Shown here: positions 42,823 through 51,463 of the stretch, piece by piece
How positions within the stretch are numbered: the first letter of the stretch is position 1
Layout: every line of letters starts with the position of its first letter
Assembly (NCBI GenBank): GCA_900317055.1
Contig: ONFF01000013.1
Location: 17,634 to 81,633 of the forward strand
Length of the DNA stretch: 64,000 nt
Direction: 5' to 3'
Source of the DNA: an uncultured Bacteroidales bacterium
Lineage (GTDB): Bacteria; Bacteroidota; Bacteroidia; Bacteroidales; F082
Translations under genes and position numbers: made by a program
Notes under the pieces: generated by a model
Told to the model about the DNA's origin: nothing
The model's database searches: none
The model's input: only the letters and a program-made list of their open reading frames with translations

Positions 42823-43893
42823 TCAAACTGATTTCATACACGACGGGCACTGCGGCTGACCGAGGTCCTTGCCGTTCAAGCCCTGATATTTCTTTTTCGG
42901 GTCATAAGGGATTCCCATCTTTTCGAGCAGCGGCTCAATGGCGACCTGATGCATCTGGAGGCCAAGGTCCCATGGGTCGTAGCCCATTACCAAACCTGCC
43001 ACCTCTTCGTAGGTCAGCGCCGGGATGCCGTAGCCGTTCTTGCCGTATGTCTTACCCGTCTGCTCCGCGATGACATATTGCCATCTGTCGAGGAAATAAG
43101 GACAACCCGGGCAATTAGTGATAATCAAATCCGGCTCGTAAGGCTCCATCGACTCGAATTTCTTGTATGTATTCGACTCGGAATAGCCTCTGTTGGCCTG
43201 CACGAAATACTGACGGAAGCCAAAGCCACAGCAATGACGGCGTTCGGGGTAGTCGACCACCTCGCCACCCCATGCCTCAATCATTCCGACCAGCACATGC
43301 GGATACTCAGCTCCACCGAATCCCTTCGACGGGAACATCTTCGAATAATGGCATCCGATATGCTCGACCACCTTCAAAGGCTTGCCGGTCTTGACATTGA
43401 CCAGCGGAAACTTCATCTGTTTGGCGATGTCGAACCTAAATTTATAGATAAGGTCGCTGGCATGAGCGAGATATTTGGGCTTGGCGAACTCTTTCTTGCA
43501 CGAATCCCAGAGATACTGCCGAATCTTGGCCTCCAGTTCAGGGTACTCGTGCCAGGTCTCCAACGTCTCGGTGTAGCATCCGAACGAGGTGATGCAGGAG
43601 CACACATAATTCTCGTAGCCACTCTCGTGCATCAACGCGAATTGGCGCGCAATGATGGTCATTGCCGTCTCCTGCGGGATGGTGTCGCTGTGATAGGCGA
43701 TACCGCCACAAGTGGTATGATAGGGGTTTTCGTAAAAGTCTTTGCCCAACTTATTCCTCGTGATATCCAGAAAAGTCACCTCCGAGCCTGGCCAAAACGC
43801 CTGACGAATGCAGCTCCTCACGTAAAAATAATGGTCATCGGGAATGTCTTTCTGGTAGTCGGACCAAATCTTCTGTTTGCCTTCAATAATCAT
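42823..43893 (-). CDS. HdrB-like CCG-domain subunit
   Basis: The product has 356 residues. Two cysteine-rich CCG blocks are present: CSCITSFGCY early, then GCHYSKMFPSKGFGG with RRHCCGFGFRQ and TNCPGCPYFLDRW. In HdrB these bind the non-cubane [4Fe-4S] clusters that cleave the disulfide. The C-terminus has a further CPSC. The natural substrate in this bacterium is unknown, as CoM-S-S-CoB is not expected. Confidence 0.85.
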   Translation of the reverse strand: MIIEGKQKIWSDYQKDIPDDHYFYVRSCIRQAFWPGSEVTFLDITRNKLGKDFYENPYHTTCGGIAYHSDTIPQETAMTIIARQFALMHESGYENYVCSCITSFGCYTETLETWHEYPELEAKIRQYLWDSCKKEFAKPKYLAHASDLIYKFRFDIAKQMKFPLVNVKTGKPLKVVEHIGCHYSKMFPSKGFGGAEYPHVLVGMIEAWGGEVVDYPERRHCCGFGFRQYFVQANRGYSESNTYKKFESMEPYEPDLIITNCPGCPYFLDRWQYVIAEQTGKTYGKNGYGIPALTYEEVAGLVMGYDPWDLGLQMHQVAIEPLLEKMGIPYDPKKKYQGLNGKDLGQPQCPSCMKSV

Positions 43894-43896
43894 CTA

Positions 43897-43990
43897 GTAT
43901 TCAAAGATTTAAAATTCAAGATTTAAAATTTGGCTCTCAGCTATCAGCAATCAGCTTTCAGCTCGTTGACAACACAGCTGATAGCTTATA
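43897..43990. repeat. Intergenic microrepeat within hdr operon
   Basis: ATTCAAAGATTTAAAATTCAA units are followed by AGCTATCAGCAATCAGC / CAGCTGATAGCTTATAGCT inverted strings between the hdrC-like and hdrB-like genes. Confidence 0.6.
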
Positions 43991-43993
43991 GCT

Positions 43994-44707
43994 TTATAGA
44001 TTCAAATGTTTTTCCCCATCGTTTTGGGTATAGACCTTCATGAAATACTCCTCATCGGTGAGGTGCTCATTCTCTGCCTCCTGATGAGCGTCGTTCAAGA
44101 CCTGATTCATCAACTCGGTGGCACCCGTGACATCGAAGATCTTCTTCAGTTGGTCGAGACTCTCCTTGGGAATTTTACGCAAGCCTCCGGGACCGTCGCC
44201 GTCGAGGTTCGAGCCCATGCGGGCATGCAAATCATCCAGATTCTCGTTGATCCACTTGCCGACTGGACCGAATTCCTTGTGTGTCTCATAGTCGAAAGTG
44301 CGGGGATACACGCAATAGCCGTAATTTAAAATATTGGAGCACAAATCCTTAACCACAACATATTGCTGGCGGCCTTTCTCCGATTCCATGTAGAGACCAC
44401 TCCGCATCGAGAGTTTGCGCAAGGCCATGATAACCAAGCCGGGAGCATTGGCACGAGGGCATCTCGTCACGCACGACATGCACTCGCCGCAATACCAAAT
44501 CGTGTCGCTTCTCAGAAGCTCCTCCAAATCGGCCTCATTCTTGCGCGCGACGATGTTCACGATGTTTTTGGGATTGTATTTGTAGAACTCCGCAGCCGGA
44601 CAAACCGCAGTGCACACGCCGCAGTTCATGCAGGCCTTCATCCCCTCTTTTATCCTGTAATCCTTATATAGTTCATCAACAAGATGATCTTTAAACCTAG
44701 GTTCCAT
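43994..44707 (-). CDS. HdrC-like Fe-S subunit
   Basis: The product has 237 residues with two [4Fe-4S] motifs near the start (CMNCGVCTAVCPAAEF and CGECMSCVTRCPRA) and a long helical C-terminal part (ESLDQLKKIFDVTGATELMN). It is the first gene of the Hdr-like operon. The start MEPRFKDH at 44707 was chosen because the -7 box at 44753-44760 is downstream of an earlier in-frame ATG (44824), which would be untranscribed from that promoter. Confidence 0.87.
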   Translation of the reverse strand: MEPRFKDHLVDELYKDYRIKEGMKACMNCGVCTAVCPAAEFYKYNPKNIVNIVARKNEADLEELLRSDTIWYCGECMSCVTRCPRANAPGLVIMALRKLSMRSGLYMESEKGRQQYVVVKDLCSNILNYGYCVYPRTFDYETHKEFGPVGKWINENLDDLHARMGSNLDGDGPGGLRKIPKESLDQLKKIFDVTGATELMNQVLNDAHQEAENEHLTDEEYFMKVYTQNDGEKHLNL

Positions 44708-44752
44708 AAAATAGTAAATTGGTTTACTGTAAATATACTTACTAATGGCGGG

Positions 44753-44760
44753 CAAAAATA
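44753..44760 (-). promoter_or_regulatory. -7 box of the Hdr-like operon
   Basis: TATTTTTG followed by CCC on the minus strand, 45 bases before the first ATG of the five-gene operon. Confidence 0.7.
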
Positions 44761-44848
44761 CAGTTTTTTTGATTAAACCAAGGAAGTTTTCGAAGAATAA
44801 TTTGGAAGTTAGTGAAGGAATCAAAGCAAGTCATAACCAGAAAAAGAA

Positions 44849-44884
44849 AAACCCTAACCATTTGATAGTTAGGGTTTTATTTTT
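44849..44884. terminator. Terminator beside the integration site
   Basis: The stem AAACCCTAAC / GTTAGGGTTT has T-rich or A-rich flanks on both sides. On the minus strand it directly follows the tRNA-like remnant at 44885-44899, as if it were the old terminator of that tRNA gene. Confidence 0.8.
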
Positions 44885-44899
44885 CGTGCCCCGAACAGG
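44885..44899 (-). other. Putative attachment site (tRNA 3'-end remnant)
   Basis: On the minus strand the 15 bases read CCTGTTCGGGGCACG, like the 3' side of a T arm plus acceptor stem of a tRNA ending in GCACC. No tRNA body lies upstream. An integrase starts 200 bases away, so this may be the att core with the intact tRNA at the other, unseen end of the element. The 128 bases up to 45027 are AT-rich with a small palindrome ACACT-ATA-AGTGT at 44944-44956 and no gene. Confidence 0.5.
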
Positions 44900-45027
44900 A
44901 ATATAATTCCGTAATCCAATATATTCCGAAATATCAGCATTTTACACTATAAGTGTCTTATACTACAGCACTTTATCCGACTAATTACATTTCACCGTTT
45001 CACACTTTTTTTCACTTATTTTCAAAA

Positions 45028-45064
45028 AAGTAGGAAAGTTTTCTTGCCTAAGTAGGAAAGTTTT
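45028..45064. repeat. Direct repeats of AAGTAGGAAAGTTTT before integrase
   Basis: Two identical 15-base copies begin 22 bases apart (45028 and 45050). The second abuts the -7 box. Two helical turns of spacing suggest a dimeric or paired binding site that could control integrase expression. Confidence 0.75.
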
Positions 45065-45066
45065 TG

Positions 45067-45074
45067 TACCTTTG
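45067..45074 (+). promoter_or_regulatory. -7 box of integrase
   Basis: TACCTTTG, 26 bases before the ATG at 45101. It excludes a GTG at 45077 as start. Confidence 0.7.
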
Positions 45075-45100
45075 CAGTGACAATTCAATTTAATAAAACT

Positions 45101-46552
45101 ATGGCAACAGTTATCTATTCAATTTCCGCAAAGTCCACCAGCGACAACAAGAGCCAGCTTATCATCAGATTCAAGCATGGCAACCAAGGCAAGGGCATCG
45201 ACCAACGCACCGGATCGGGTATCTTTATAAACCGCGACTATTGGGCTGAGGCCGTGACGGAGGGAACAAAGACCATCTCCCCTGCTCACATTAAGACTTC
45301 CTCAAAGAAACTTATGAACGATGAGAACCTTACACTTCGTAAGGAATTAGGTGAAGCCGAAACAAAGCTAAAAGACCTTGAAAAACATGTCTTGCAAGCC
45401 TTCATCGACGCAGGCGCAGGCAAGGTCGGTCTCGCCAAAGATTGGTTGAAGAACACGGTCAATGAGTTCAACAACATCCCAACGGCACCTGCCGAAGAAG
45501 AATCCGAAGCCGAACATGTGCCATCGTTCTTCGAAGCCTTCGCCATCTACATTGACCGCAAGAAGTTCTCCGACAACCGCAGGAAACACTATCAGGTGCT
45601 TTGTCGCATACTGAAACGCTATGAGTTGTACACAAGCAAGCCTCTATCCTTCGACGACCTCACAGCCGACACGCTCCGCGACTTTGAGAAATTTCTTAAA
45701 GAAGAGCATACCTATTATAAGAAGGCCGTTGAGATGACCGAGAAAGCCAAAGGAAAGAACATCGGTCCCACCTATCTCGACATCATGAAAGCCGTGCCGC
45801 TGAGCCGCACACCCGAGCCAAGAGGAGAAAACGCCCTCAGCGACTTAATGCGCAGATTCAGGGCATTTGTCCGCTGGGCGAATGGACTTGACAAGGATTA
45901 TAGGTTGGAGAAGCCCTACACTCACAACAACCCCTTCAACGCCTACACCGTTCCAAAGGAGCTTTACGGCACCCCCTACTACATCACCATCGACGAGCGC
46001 AACAAACTCTACAACACCAAACTTGGCGAGCCTCTGGCGACTCAGCGCGACATCTTTGTCTTCCAATGCTGCATCGGTTGTCGAGTGTCAGATCTGTGGG
46101 CGATGACGAAGGCCAGCATCATTGACGGTGCTGTCGAGTACATCCCTCGTAAGACCAAAGAAGGCAACCCCATCACCGTCCGCGTACCGCTCAACAAGCA
46201 GGCGACTGAGATTGTGGAGAAATACAAGGACTATGACGGCAAAGGTCTCTTCCCTTTCACCTCGCAGCAAGAATACAACCGCAGCATCAAGGAAATCTTT
46301 GAAGCCGCAGAAATCAATCGCATGGTGACCGTGCTCAACCCCACCACAAGAGAAGAAGAAAAACGCCCCATCTCAGAGGTCGCCAGCAGCCACATGGCGA
46401 GGCGTACATTTGTCGGCAACCTATATAAGAAAGTCCAAGACCCTAACGCCATCGGCGAGTTGTCTGGCCACGCCGAGGGCAGCAGAGCGTTCAAGCGTTA
46501 CCGCAGCATTGACGAAGAAACCAAGAAAAAAATGGTTTCATTATTGGATTAA
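45101..46552 (+). CDS. Tyrosine recombinase (integrase)
   Basis: The product has 483 residues. An arm-binding/beta N-terminus (MATVIYSISAKSTSDNKSQL, typical of Bacteroidota integrases) is followed by a SAM-like core-binding domain (about 150-290) and the catalytic domain with R328 (GCRVSDL), H431 and R434 (HMARR), H457 (GHAEGS) and Y467 (RYRSID). It should integrate and excise this element by strand exchange. A start at ATG 45101 was chosen over the GTG at 45077 from promoter spacing. It is the left-most gene of the island. Confidence 0.93.
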   Translation: MATVIYSISAKSTSDNKSQLIIRFKHGNQGKGIDQRTGSGIFINRDYWAEAVTEGTKTISPAHIKTSSKKLMNDENLTLRKELGEAETKLKDLEKHVLQAFIDAGAGKVGLAKDWLKNTVNEFNNIPTAPAEEESEAEHVPSFFEAFAIYIDRKKFSDNRRKHYQVLCRILKRYELYTSKPLSFDDLTADTLRDFEKFLKEEHTYYKKAVEMTEKAKGKNIGPTYLDIMKAVPLSRTPEPRGENALSDLMRRFRAFVRWANGLDKDYRLEKPYTHNNPFNAYTVPKELYGTPYYITIDERNKLYNTKLGEPLATQRDIFVFQCCIGCRVSDLWAMTKASIIDGAVEYIPRKTKEGNPITVRVPLNKQATEIVEKYKDYDGKGLFPFTSQQEYNRSIKEIFEAAEINRMVTVLNPTTREEEKRPISEVASSHMARRTFVGNLYKKVQDPNAIGELSGHAEGSRAFKRYRSIDEETKKKMVSLLD

Positions 46553-46566
46553 AGAAGGAGGAAGTT

Positions 46567-48024
46567 ATGGAATACAGCAAGAAAGAATTGGAAGAACTGA
46601 TTGACATGGCGGAAGTCAACTTGAATTACCTCAAGGATACAGGCGATGGCAAAGGGTTAATCGAAAAGATTGACGAGGAAATCCCTCATTTGTTTGACGA
46701 AGTCCAATTCATGTCAGATATGCTAATTAAGGTGCGCATTGAATGGCTTTCTCAACGACTATCCACTATTAAGGATTGCATATTTGCAACAGATGATATT
46801 GAGATGGCAAAAGAAACCTACAATTTGGTTTCTCCTGTATGGAAAAAATATGTCGCTCTTGACGATTTTCACAAACCATATAGTGCAAAAGAACACGAGA
46901 AAAACATCACTGCTACACTTGATAGCATAAAAAGAAAGATAGACCGATACTACAGGACACATCCAGAGCAGAAAAAACCAACAGCTCACGACTTTCTTGC
47001 AGTTTTGGGTGGATTGACAAGGGATTGTTTGACCTATATTGAGTACAAGTATGATTTGCGCTATAAGGAGAACCCAAACACCATAACGGTTCTTTCTCCG
47101 AATATGCAACACAAAATCTTCGATGTGTTGCCTGGCCAAATAGCATCTGGATTTAATGAGGGCGTAATTACTTTGGCGAACCTGAATAAGGTGATTGAGG
47201 AGATTGAAACTAACATTGACAACTGCAAGACACGGCCCGAATTGGAAAGGTATGTTGTGAAATTATTAGAACCTTTTAGAACTATATCAAATTCTTTGAC
47301 CATATTTCAACATGAGAGTTTTGAAAAGCAAAGAGCGAAAATAGAGGAGGGAATGGCAAAGTTAGGAACGCCTGAGAATTGCCTAATTGATTTGCTTTTT
47401 ATTATGACCAAGTACGCCAATAAACTATATGCAGTATTGATTCAAAGAGACTTTGATTTGGGCAAGTTTCAAGATGAGGTTGAAATCTATCTGAAAAGAG
47501 AGTGGACATGGATTGATATTGCCCCTTATGTCGGAGGAAAGATTAGAGCACAGCGTTTTATGGGACAACAGGAAACGCCTATCGCCCACCCATCAACGAT
47601 TGGCCGTGAAGAAAAAAAGACATCCACAACGCCAACTGTCGATAGGGAAAAAATGAAAAACTTGTTTAATGAATCTTTTCTCAACCTTGAATATCGCCCT
47701 CAAGATTCTGTCATAAATGATGACAAAAAAACCTTATTCATTGAATTTTGCAATCGAATTGATATAATATTGTCAAGTAACGACAAAAAGTCTAAAAACA
47801 AAAAAAATCTCGGCTCAATAGTCTATATGATTTACCGCAGTAAATTTACGAAACCTAAGTATCGCAAGATAGAAGGTAAAAAAGGTGGCTTTTCTATTTT
47901 GATAAAAACTTTCTTTGATATAGTTAGCCTACCCACTCCAAAATACACTCACCCCACCTACTACAACAACCCAAGCAAAGAAATAATCTCTTACTTCGGT
48001 GAGATTTTGAAATGGAATAACTAA
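46567..48024 (+). CDS. Unknown 485-residue helical protein
   Basis: No family was recognised. The protein is largely alpha-helical and charged, with no signal peptide or membrane segment. A Lys-rich linker (KKSKNKKN) lies near 415, and an aromatic C-terminus (PKYTHPTYYNNPSKEI) follows. Codon use is AT-rich compared with the core genes. It begins 14 bases after the integrase stop, suggesting cotranscription. Proteins in this place in integrative elements often help integration or regulation, but there is no direct support here. Confidence 0.7.
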   Translation: MEYSKKELEELIDMAEVNLNYLKDTGDGKGLIEKIDEEIPHLFDEVQFMSDMLIKVRIEWLSQRLSTIKDCIFATDDIEMAKETYNLVSPVWKKYVALDDFHKPYSAKEHEKNITATLDSIKRKIDRYYRTHPEQKKPTAHDFLAVLGGLTRDCLTYIEYKYDLRYKENPNTITVLSPNMQHKIFDVLPGQIASGFNEGVITLANLNKVIEEIETNIDNCKTRPELERYVVKLLEPFRTISNSLTIFQHESFEKQRAKIEEGMAKLGTPENCLIDLLFIMTKYANKLYAVLIQRDFDLGKFQDEVEIYLKREWTWIDIAPYVGGKIRAQRFMGQQETPIAHPSTIGREEKKTSTTPTVDREKMKNLFNESFLNLEYRPQDSVINDDKKTLFIEFCNRIDIILSSNDKKSKNKKNLGSIVYMIYRSKFTKPKYRKIEGKKGGFSILIKTFFDIVSLPTPKYTHPTYYNNPSKEIISYFGEILKWNN

Positions 48025-48025
48025 T

Positions 48026-48148
48026 AAATACCGTATTGAAACAGGAAAAATACCGCATTGAAACAATAAATCCCCTATCAAAATCCCCTATAATAGATTC
48101 AAAATTCTGAAATTCAGCGTTTTTTTGTTTTTCAAAAATCCCCTATAA
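48026..48148. repeat. Iteron-like repeat cluster
   Basis: Two 18-base copies of AAATACCGYATTGAAACA begin at 48026 and 48048 (22 apart). Three 13-base AAATCCCCTATMA units follow at 48068, 48081 and 48136. It sits just upstream of the HTH and primase genes and could be a replication-initiation or repressor-binding region. Confidence 0.7.
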
Positions 48149-48221
48149 AGTGGAGTTGAATAAACCTTAGGATTTTTGCAGCGCAGTCGGACGAAAACCA
48201 AAGCCCCGATGCAAAAACTAA

Positions 48222-48530
48222 ATGAACAACAATCTTATTCAACTCCATCAGGAGTTCCCCACCATCCAGGTGACGATCAGCCTCAAAGACCTTCTTGAGG
48301 CAAACTCTATCCTTGTTCAACAAGTGAAAGACGACCTGCAGCAGCAGTTGGCAGACGAGAAAGCGGAGGTCTATTACTCACGCGAGAAAGCAATGGAGAT
48401 ATTCGATGTATCTTCCACAACGCTTTGGCGATGGGAAAAGAAAGGGTATCTTACACCTATCATGGTAGGTGGATACAGAAGATACCGCAAATCAGATATT
48501 AACAAGATACTGGAAGGAGGTCAGCAATGA
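48222..48530 (+). CDS. HTH (MerR/excisionase-type) DNA-binding protein
   Basis: The product has 102 residues. A coiled N-terminal part is followed by a winged HTH of the helix_turn_helix_17/excisionase type (YYSREKAMEIFDVSSTTLWR, WEKKGYLTPIMVGGYRRYRK). It is likely to bind the nearby repeats as excisionase or regulator. Its stop overlaps the start of the next gene (ATGA). Confidence 0.82.
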   Translation: MNNNLIQLHQEFPTIQVTISLKDLLEANSILVQQVKDDLQQQLADEKAEVYYSREKAMEIFDVSSTTLWRWEKKGYLTPIMVGGYRRYRKSDINKILEGGQQ

Positions 48531-48871
48531 GCAGCTCCAAATTCATCGGCATCAGCATCGCTGATGCAGCCGCTGGCCACAAAGACCTCTTCGAGCAAGC
48601 CCTCGCCCAGTGTCCTTGCCTCCAAGCCCTTCGGGAAGCCTACCCCGACCTCGTTATCACGAATAACGATAGTACGAATAACGGCTTGAATGACTGGATG
48701 GACAATCAGGAAGTCATGTTTGCGCTGCACGTGAGTTTGCGCACGCTCCAGACCTTGCGCTCTAACGGCACCTTGCCCTACTCGCGGATAAACAACAAGA
48801 TCTACTATCGACGACGAGACATTGAGAGACTCCTCAACGAAAACTATTCAAAGAAAGGAGTCCACCAATGA
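48527..48871 (+). CDS. Second HTH_17-type protein with in-frame repeat
   Basis: The product has 114 residues. The C-terminal half is an HTH_17 domain (DWMDNQEVMFALHVSLRTLQ, LPYSRINNKIYYRRRDIERL). The N-terminal linker contains LVITNNDSTNN, encoded by a 33-base family E repeat (48651-48683). Paired HTH genes ahead of a primase are common in Bacteroidota mobilizable elements. It overlaps its neighbours on both sides by 4 bases. Confidence 0.82.
   Translation: MSSSKFIGISIADAAAGHKDLFEQALAQCPCLQALREAYPDLVITNNDSTNNGLNDWMDNQEVMFALHVSLRTLQTLRSNGTLPYSRINNKIYYRRRDIERLLNENYSKKGVHQ
48651..48683. repeat. Repeat family E, in-frame copy
   Basis: Units of the type TATCACGAATAACGA and AGTACGAATAACG make 33 bases (11 codons). 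Related strings are at 62508-62545 and 63774-63830 within the same element. Confidence 0.65.
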
Positions 48872-51168
48872 AAAAAGCGACCTCTTGCGAAGCCGCCCCG
48901 AACACAGCGGCAAAGATACAAAAAAGTTCTGAAACACAGAACTTTCAAGCAGAAAAAACAACCTGCTCATCCTATCTTGAACAGCGCCTGACGGCTATTC
49001 AAGTCACCGATGAAGAAAACCATTTCAAAGGTGCTACCAATGCCGAAGGATATCCGATTTCAGGTTTTTGCTTCTTCACCTCTGACGACAATGACAACCT
49101 CGTCATCAACTACCTCACTCCCGATGGGCGAGTTATGGAATACTATGATGACACCCGCAACGAGGGCAGAAACATCAGGGGCTACCGAAGAACCAGGCTG
49201 AAAAATCCGAAAGACGGCCAAGGCAAGTACAAGCAGCCCAAAGGGACGGAGAACTATCCGTTCTTCACACCCAAAGCGATTGAGGCTTACAAGTCGAAAG
49301 CCAAAGTCGGCACTCTATTCATTGTGGAGGGAGAAATCAAAGCTTTTGTCCTGTCTAAATTCGGCCTCTGCACCATCGGAATAGGAGGCATCTACAACTT
49401 CTCGGCCAAGGGCAAGGATGAACTTCATCCTGATTTGGTAGACTATATCAAGACCACCAACCCAAGAGACATAGTCATCCTCCATGATGCCGATGCACTC
49501 CAGTTGAAAAAATTCGACGAGGCGAAAGAAGCTACAGAACGCCCAAGGCAGTTTTCAGAGTCACTGGTTAAGTTCTACGACTACCTGAAACCCATTTTCC
49601 AAGGAGATTTATATTATGAACATGTCTTACGCGATGCAGGCTGCAAAGGTATCGACGACCTTCTTTTCGACATTAGATGCGACCAACAGAAATGTGTCGC
49701 CGAATTGCAGGCGGTCAAGAAAAAGACCCAAGGAGAATACATAGCCGTAGAGAAGATAACTGGCACCACACAAATAAGGAAATACTTCGGTCTGGAAACC
49801 GTCAAATCCTTCTATGAGCGTTACCAAGACGACATCGGCGACCGTGAGTTTATCTTCAATGGAGACCGTTACTACTGCGATGAAATGGGCGAGGTTAGAG
49901 CTTCGTATGCTCGTGAAGTGGCTCGTTACATCAGGGTAGGTGCCGAGTTTTACAAGAAGACGGTAAACGACCGTGGGAACATTGAATATACACCGTGGAA
50001 GGCGAGCAGTATCAATGCTGATTTCAACAACTCCAAAGAGTTTGTCCGCCAAATCCCGAAGTATGACGGTTTCGCCTATGAGCCGCAAAACGACCCTGAC
50101 AAGTACCAACGTGAACTCATCTTTAAAGCCGCTGGTATTGTTTCTCGTCTTTATAATCGTTTTTATCCTCTCACCCACCGACCTACTGAAGGCACATGGG
50201 AAACCATCAACCGACTGTTGCACCATATTTTCGACTATAAGAACTCCGCTGGGGAGAGCCTCTACGACTTCATCCTTGACTACTTCAAACTGCTATACGA
50301 GAAACCCGAACAGAAACTGCCCATCATCTGTTTGGTCAGTCGTGAACGTGAAACTGGTAAGACCACTTTTCTCAACCTCCTACAAGCACTTTTCCAAGGT
50401 AACACGTGCATCCTCGACAACTACCGTATCGGAAGCAAGTTCAATTGTCTGCTTGAAGGCAAATTGGTAGTAGGTGTTGACGAATCTTCCATCCTTCCTT
50501 CTACAGTTGAATACTTGAAGTTGGCAACCACTTCAAAAGAACTCGCTTATGAGGGCAAGGGCAAAGATGCAAGGATGGGCAAGAACTTTGCCAAGTTTGT
50601 CCTATGTTCAAACGACGAGTCTGGCTTCGTCAAGATTGATGCGGAAGAAACGAGATTCTGCATCGTGAAGGTGCCGCCCATCAATGAGGCAAGCGACCCT
50701 CATCTGTTGGAGAAGATGTCAAAAGAGATACCCGCTTTCCTTCAATACCTCAAAAACAGATCGATGCATTACGTAGAGCGAAGCAGGCTTTATTTCGACG
50801 AAAACCTCTATCGAACTCCTGCTCTGGTCAATATCATCGAGGCCAGCATGTCCCCTCTCATTAAGAACATCAAGGATGTTATTAGGTCTCAATTCATATG
50901 GCAGCGTAAGGGTTCAATCAAACTGTCATTGGAGGTTTTATACACCTTGACTTACAACCAGTACAAAGCGGCAGACAAAATGCTAATTGAGGACTATCTG
51001 AATGAGGCCTTCAAGAAAGGACTAGTTGCAAAAAGAGAAAGCACCACATTCTCCTATTATCTTGATGCTGAAACAGAATCGAAAGGGAAAAAGGCAAGAC
51101 TCTACGTCTTCATGGCCGAAAACTGGCTTTCGGCATCAGACTACAATGAGTTGATGAAAGAATTGTAG
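48868..51168 (+). CDS. TOPRIM (DUF3854) primase-helicase
   Basis: The product has 766 residues. Residues 140-240 form a TOPRIM-like DUF3854 domain (LFIVEGEIKAFVLSKFGLCT, DIVILHDADA). Residues 440-640 form an SF3/D5-type ATPase with Walker A RERETGKTTFLNLL, Walker B KLVVGVDESS and a sensor-like FAKFVLCSNDES. The C-terminus is a winged-helix-like tail. It probably primes and unwinds DNA for replication of the excised element. It is translationally coupled to the HTH genes. Confidence 0.85.
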   Translation: MKKATSCEAAPNTAAKIQKSSETQNFQAEKTTCSSYLEQRLTAIQVTDEENHFKGATNAEGYPISGFCFFTSDDNDNLVINYLTPDGRVMEYYDDTRNEGRNIRGYRRTRLKNPKDGQGKYKQPKGTENYPFFTPKAIEAYKSKAKVGTLFIVEGEIKAFVLSKFGLCTIGIGGIYNFSAKGKDELHPDLVDYIKTTNPRDIVILHDADALQLKKFDEAKEATERPRQFSESLVKFYDYLKPIFQGDLYYEHVLRDAGCKGIDDLLFDIRCDQQKCVAELQAVKKKTQGEYIAVEKITGTTQIRKYFGLETVKSFYERYQDDIGDREFIFNGDRYYCDEMGEVRASYAREVARYIRVGAEFYKKTVNDRGNIEYTPWKASSINADFNNSKEFVRQIPKYDGFAYEPQNDPDKYQRELIFKAAGIVSRLYNRFYPLTHRPTEGTWETINRLLHHIFDYKNSAGESLYDFILDYFKLLYEKPEQKLPIICLVSRERETGKTTFLNLLQALFQGNTCILDNYRIGSKFNCLLEGKLVVGVDESSILPSTVEYLKLATTSKELAYEGKGKDARMGKNFAKFVLCSNDESGFVKIDAEETRFCIVKVPPINEASDPHLLEKMSKEIPAFLQYLKNRSMHYVERSRLYFDENLYRTPALVNIIEASMSPLIKNIKDVIRSQFIWQRKGSIKLSLEVLYTLTYNQYKAADKMLIEDYLNEAFKKGLVAKRESTTFSYYLDAETESKGKKARLYVFMAENWLSASDYNELMKEL

Positions 51169-51186
51169 TATCAATTGTGGAAATGG

Positions 51187-51310
51187 TGGAAGTTGGGGAT
51201 AACATTGGTGTTCAGTTAATTATTTGGCAACCATTGTTTGGCAACAAGTGGAAGTTGGGGATTGGGTTGATAATGAAAGGTTTGTAACATCCCCAAACTT
51301 CCCTTGTGGA
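51187..51310. repeat. Second iteron-like cluster after primase gene
   Basis: TGGAAGTTGGGGAT occurs directly at 51187-51200 and 51249-51262, and in inverted, slightly altered form (ATCCCCAAACTTCC) near 51289-51302. TTTGGCAACMA is also duplicated between them. It could belong to the element's replication origin. Confidence 0.6.
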
Positions 51311-51463
51311 TGATGTGGCTTAATCATGGACTTGTAATTACCTAAAAATCAACACCGTCCACCATTTCCACCAAATCCACAACTATTTGTAGTTTTTCAC
51401 TTGTAATCATTACCAAATAGGCAACTTGATTTCTACCAGTCCTATTTCAATCCTTTCTTTCTC

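Noticed and set aside
41826-43073. 415-codon plus-strand ORF across the HdrA- and HdrB-like genes
   Set aside because: Antisense to two genes with full cofactor motifs. The product has no recognisable pattern.
44885-45027. Complete tRNA gene at the island's left end
   Set aside because: Only the 3' side of a T arm/acceptor-like sequence is present. No D arm, anticodon arm or 5' acceptor strand can be found.
45077-45100. GTG start for the integrase
   Set aside because: It lies 2 bases after the -7 box and so before any likely transcription start.
45028-48148. Direct repeats taken as a CRISPR array
   Set aside because: Only two copies per type, units of 13-18 bases, no regular spacers and no cas genes. 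The Cas4-like domain at 35646 belongs to a DUF2779 protein.
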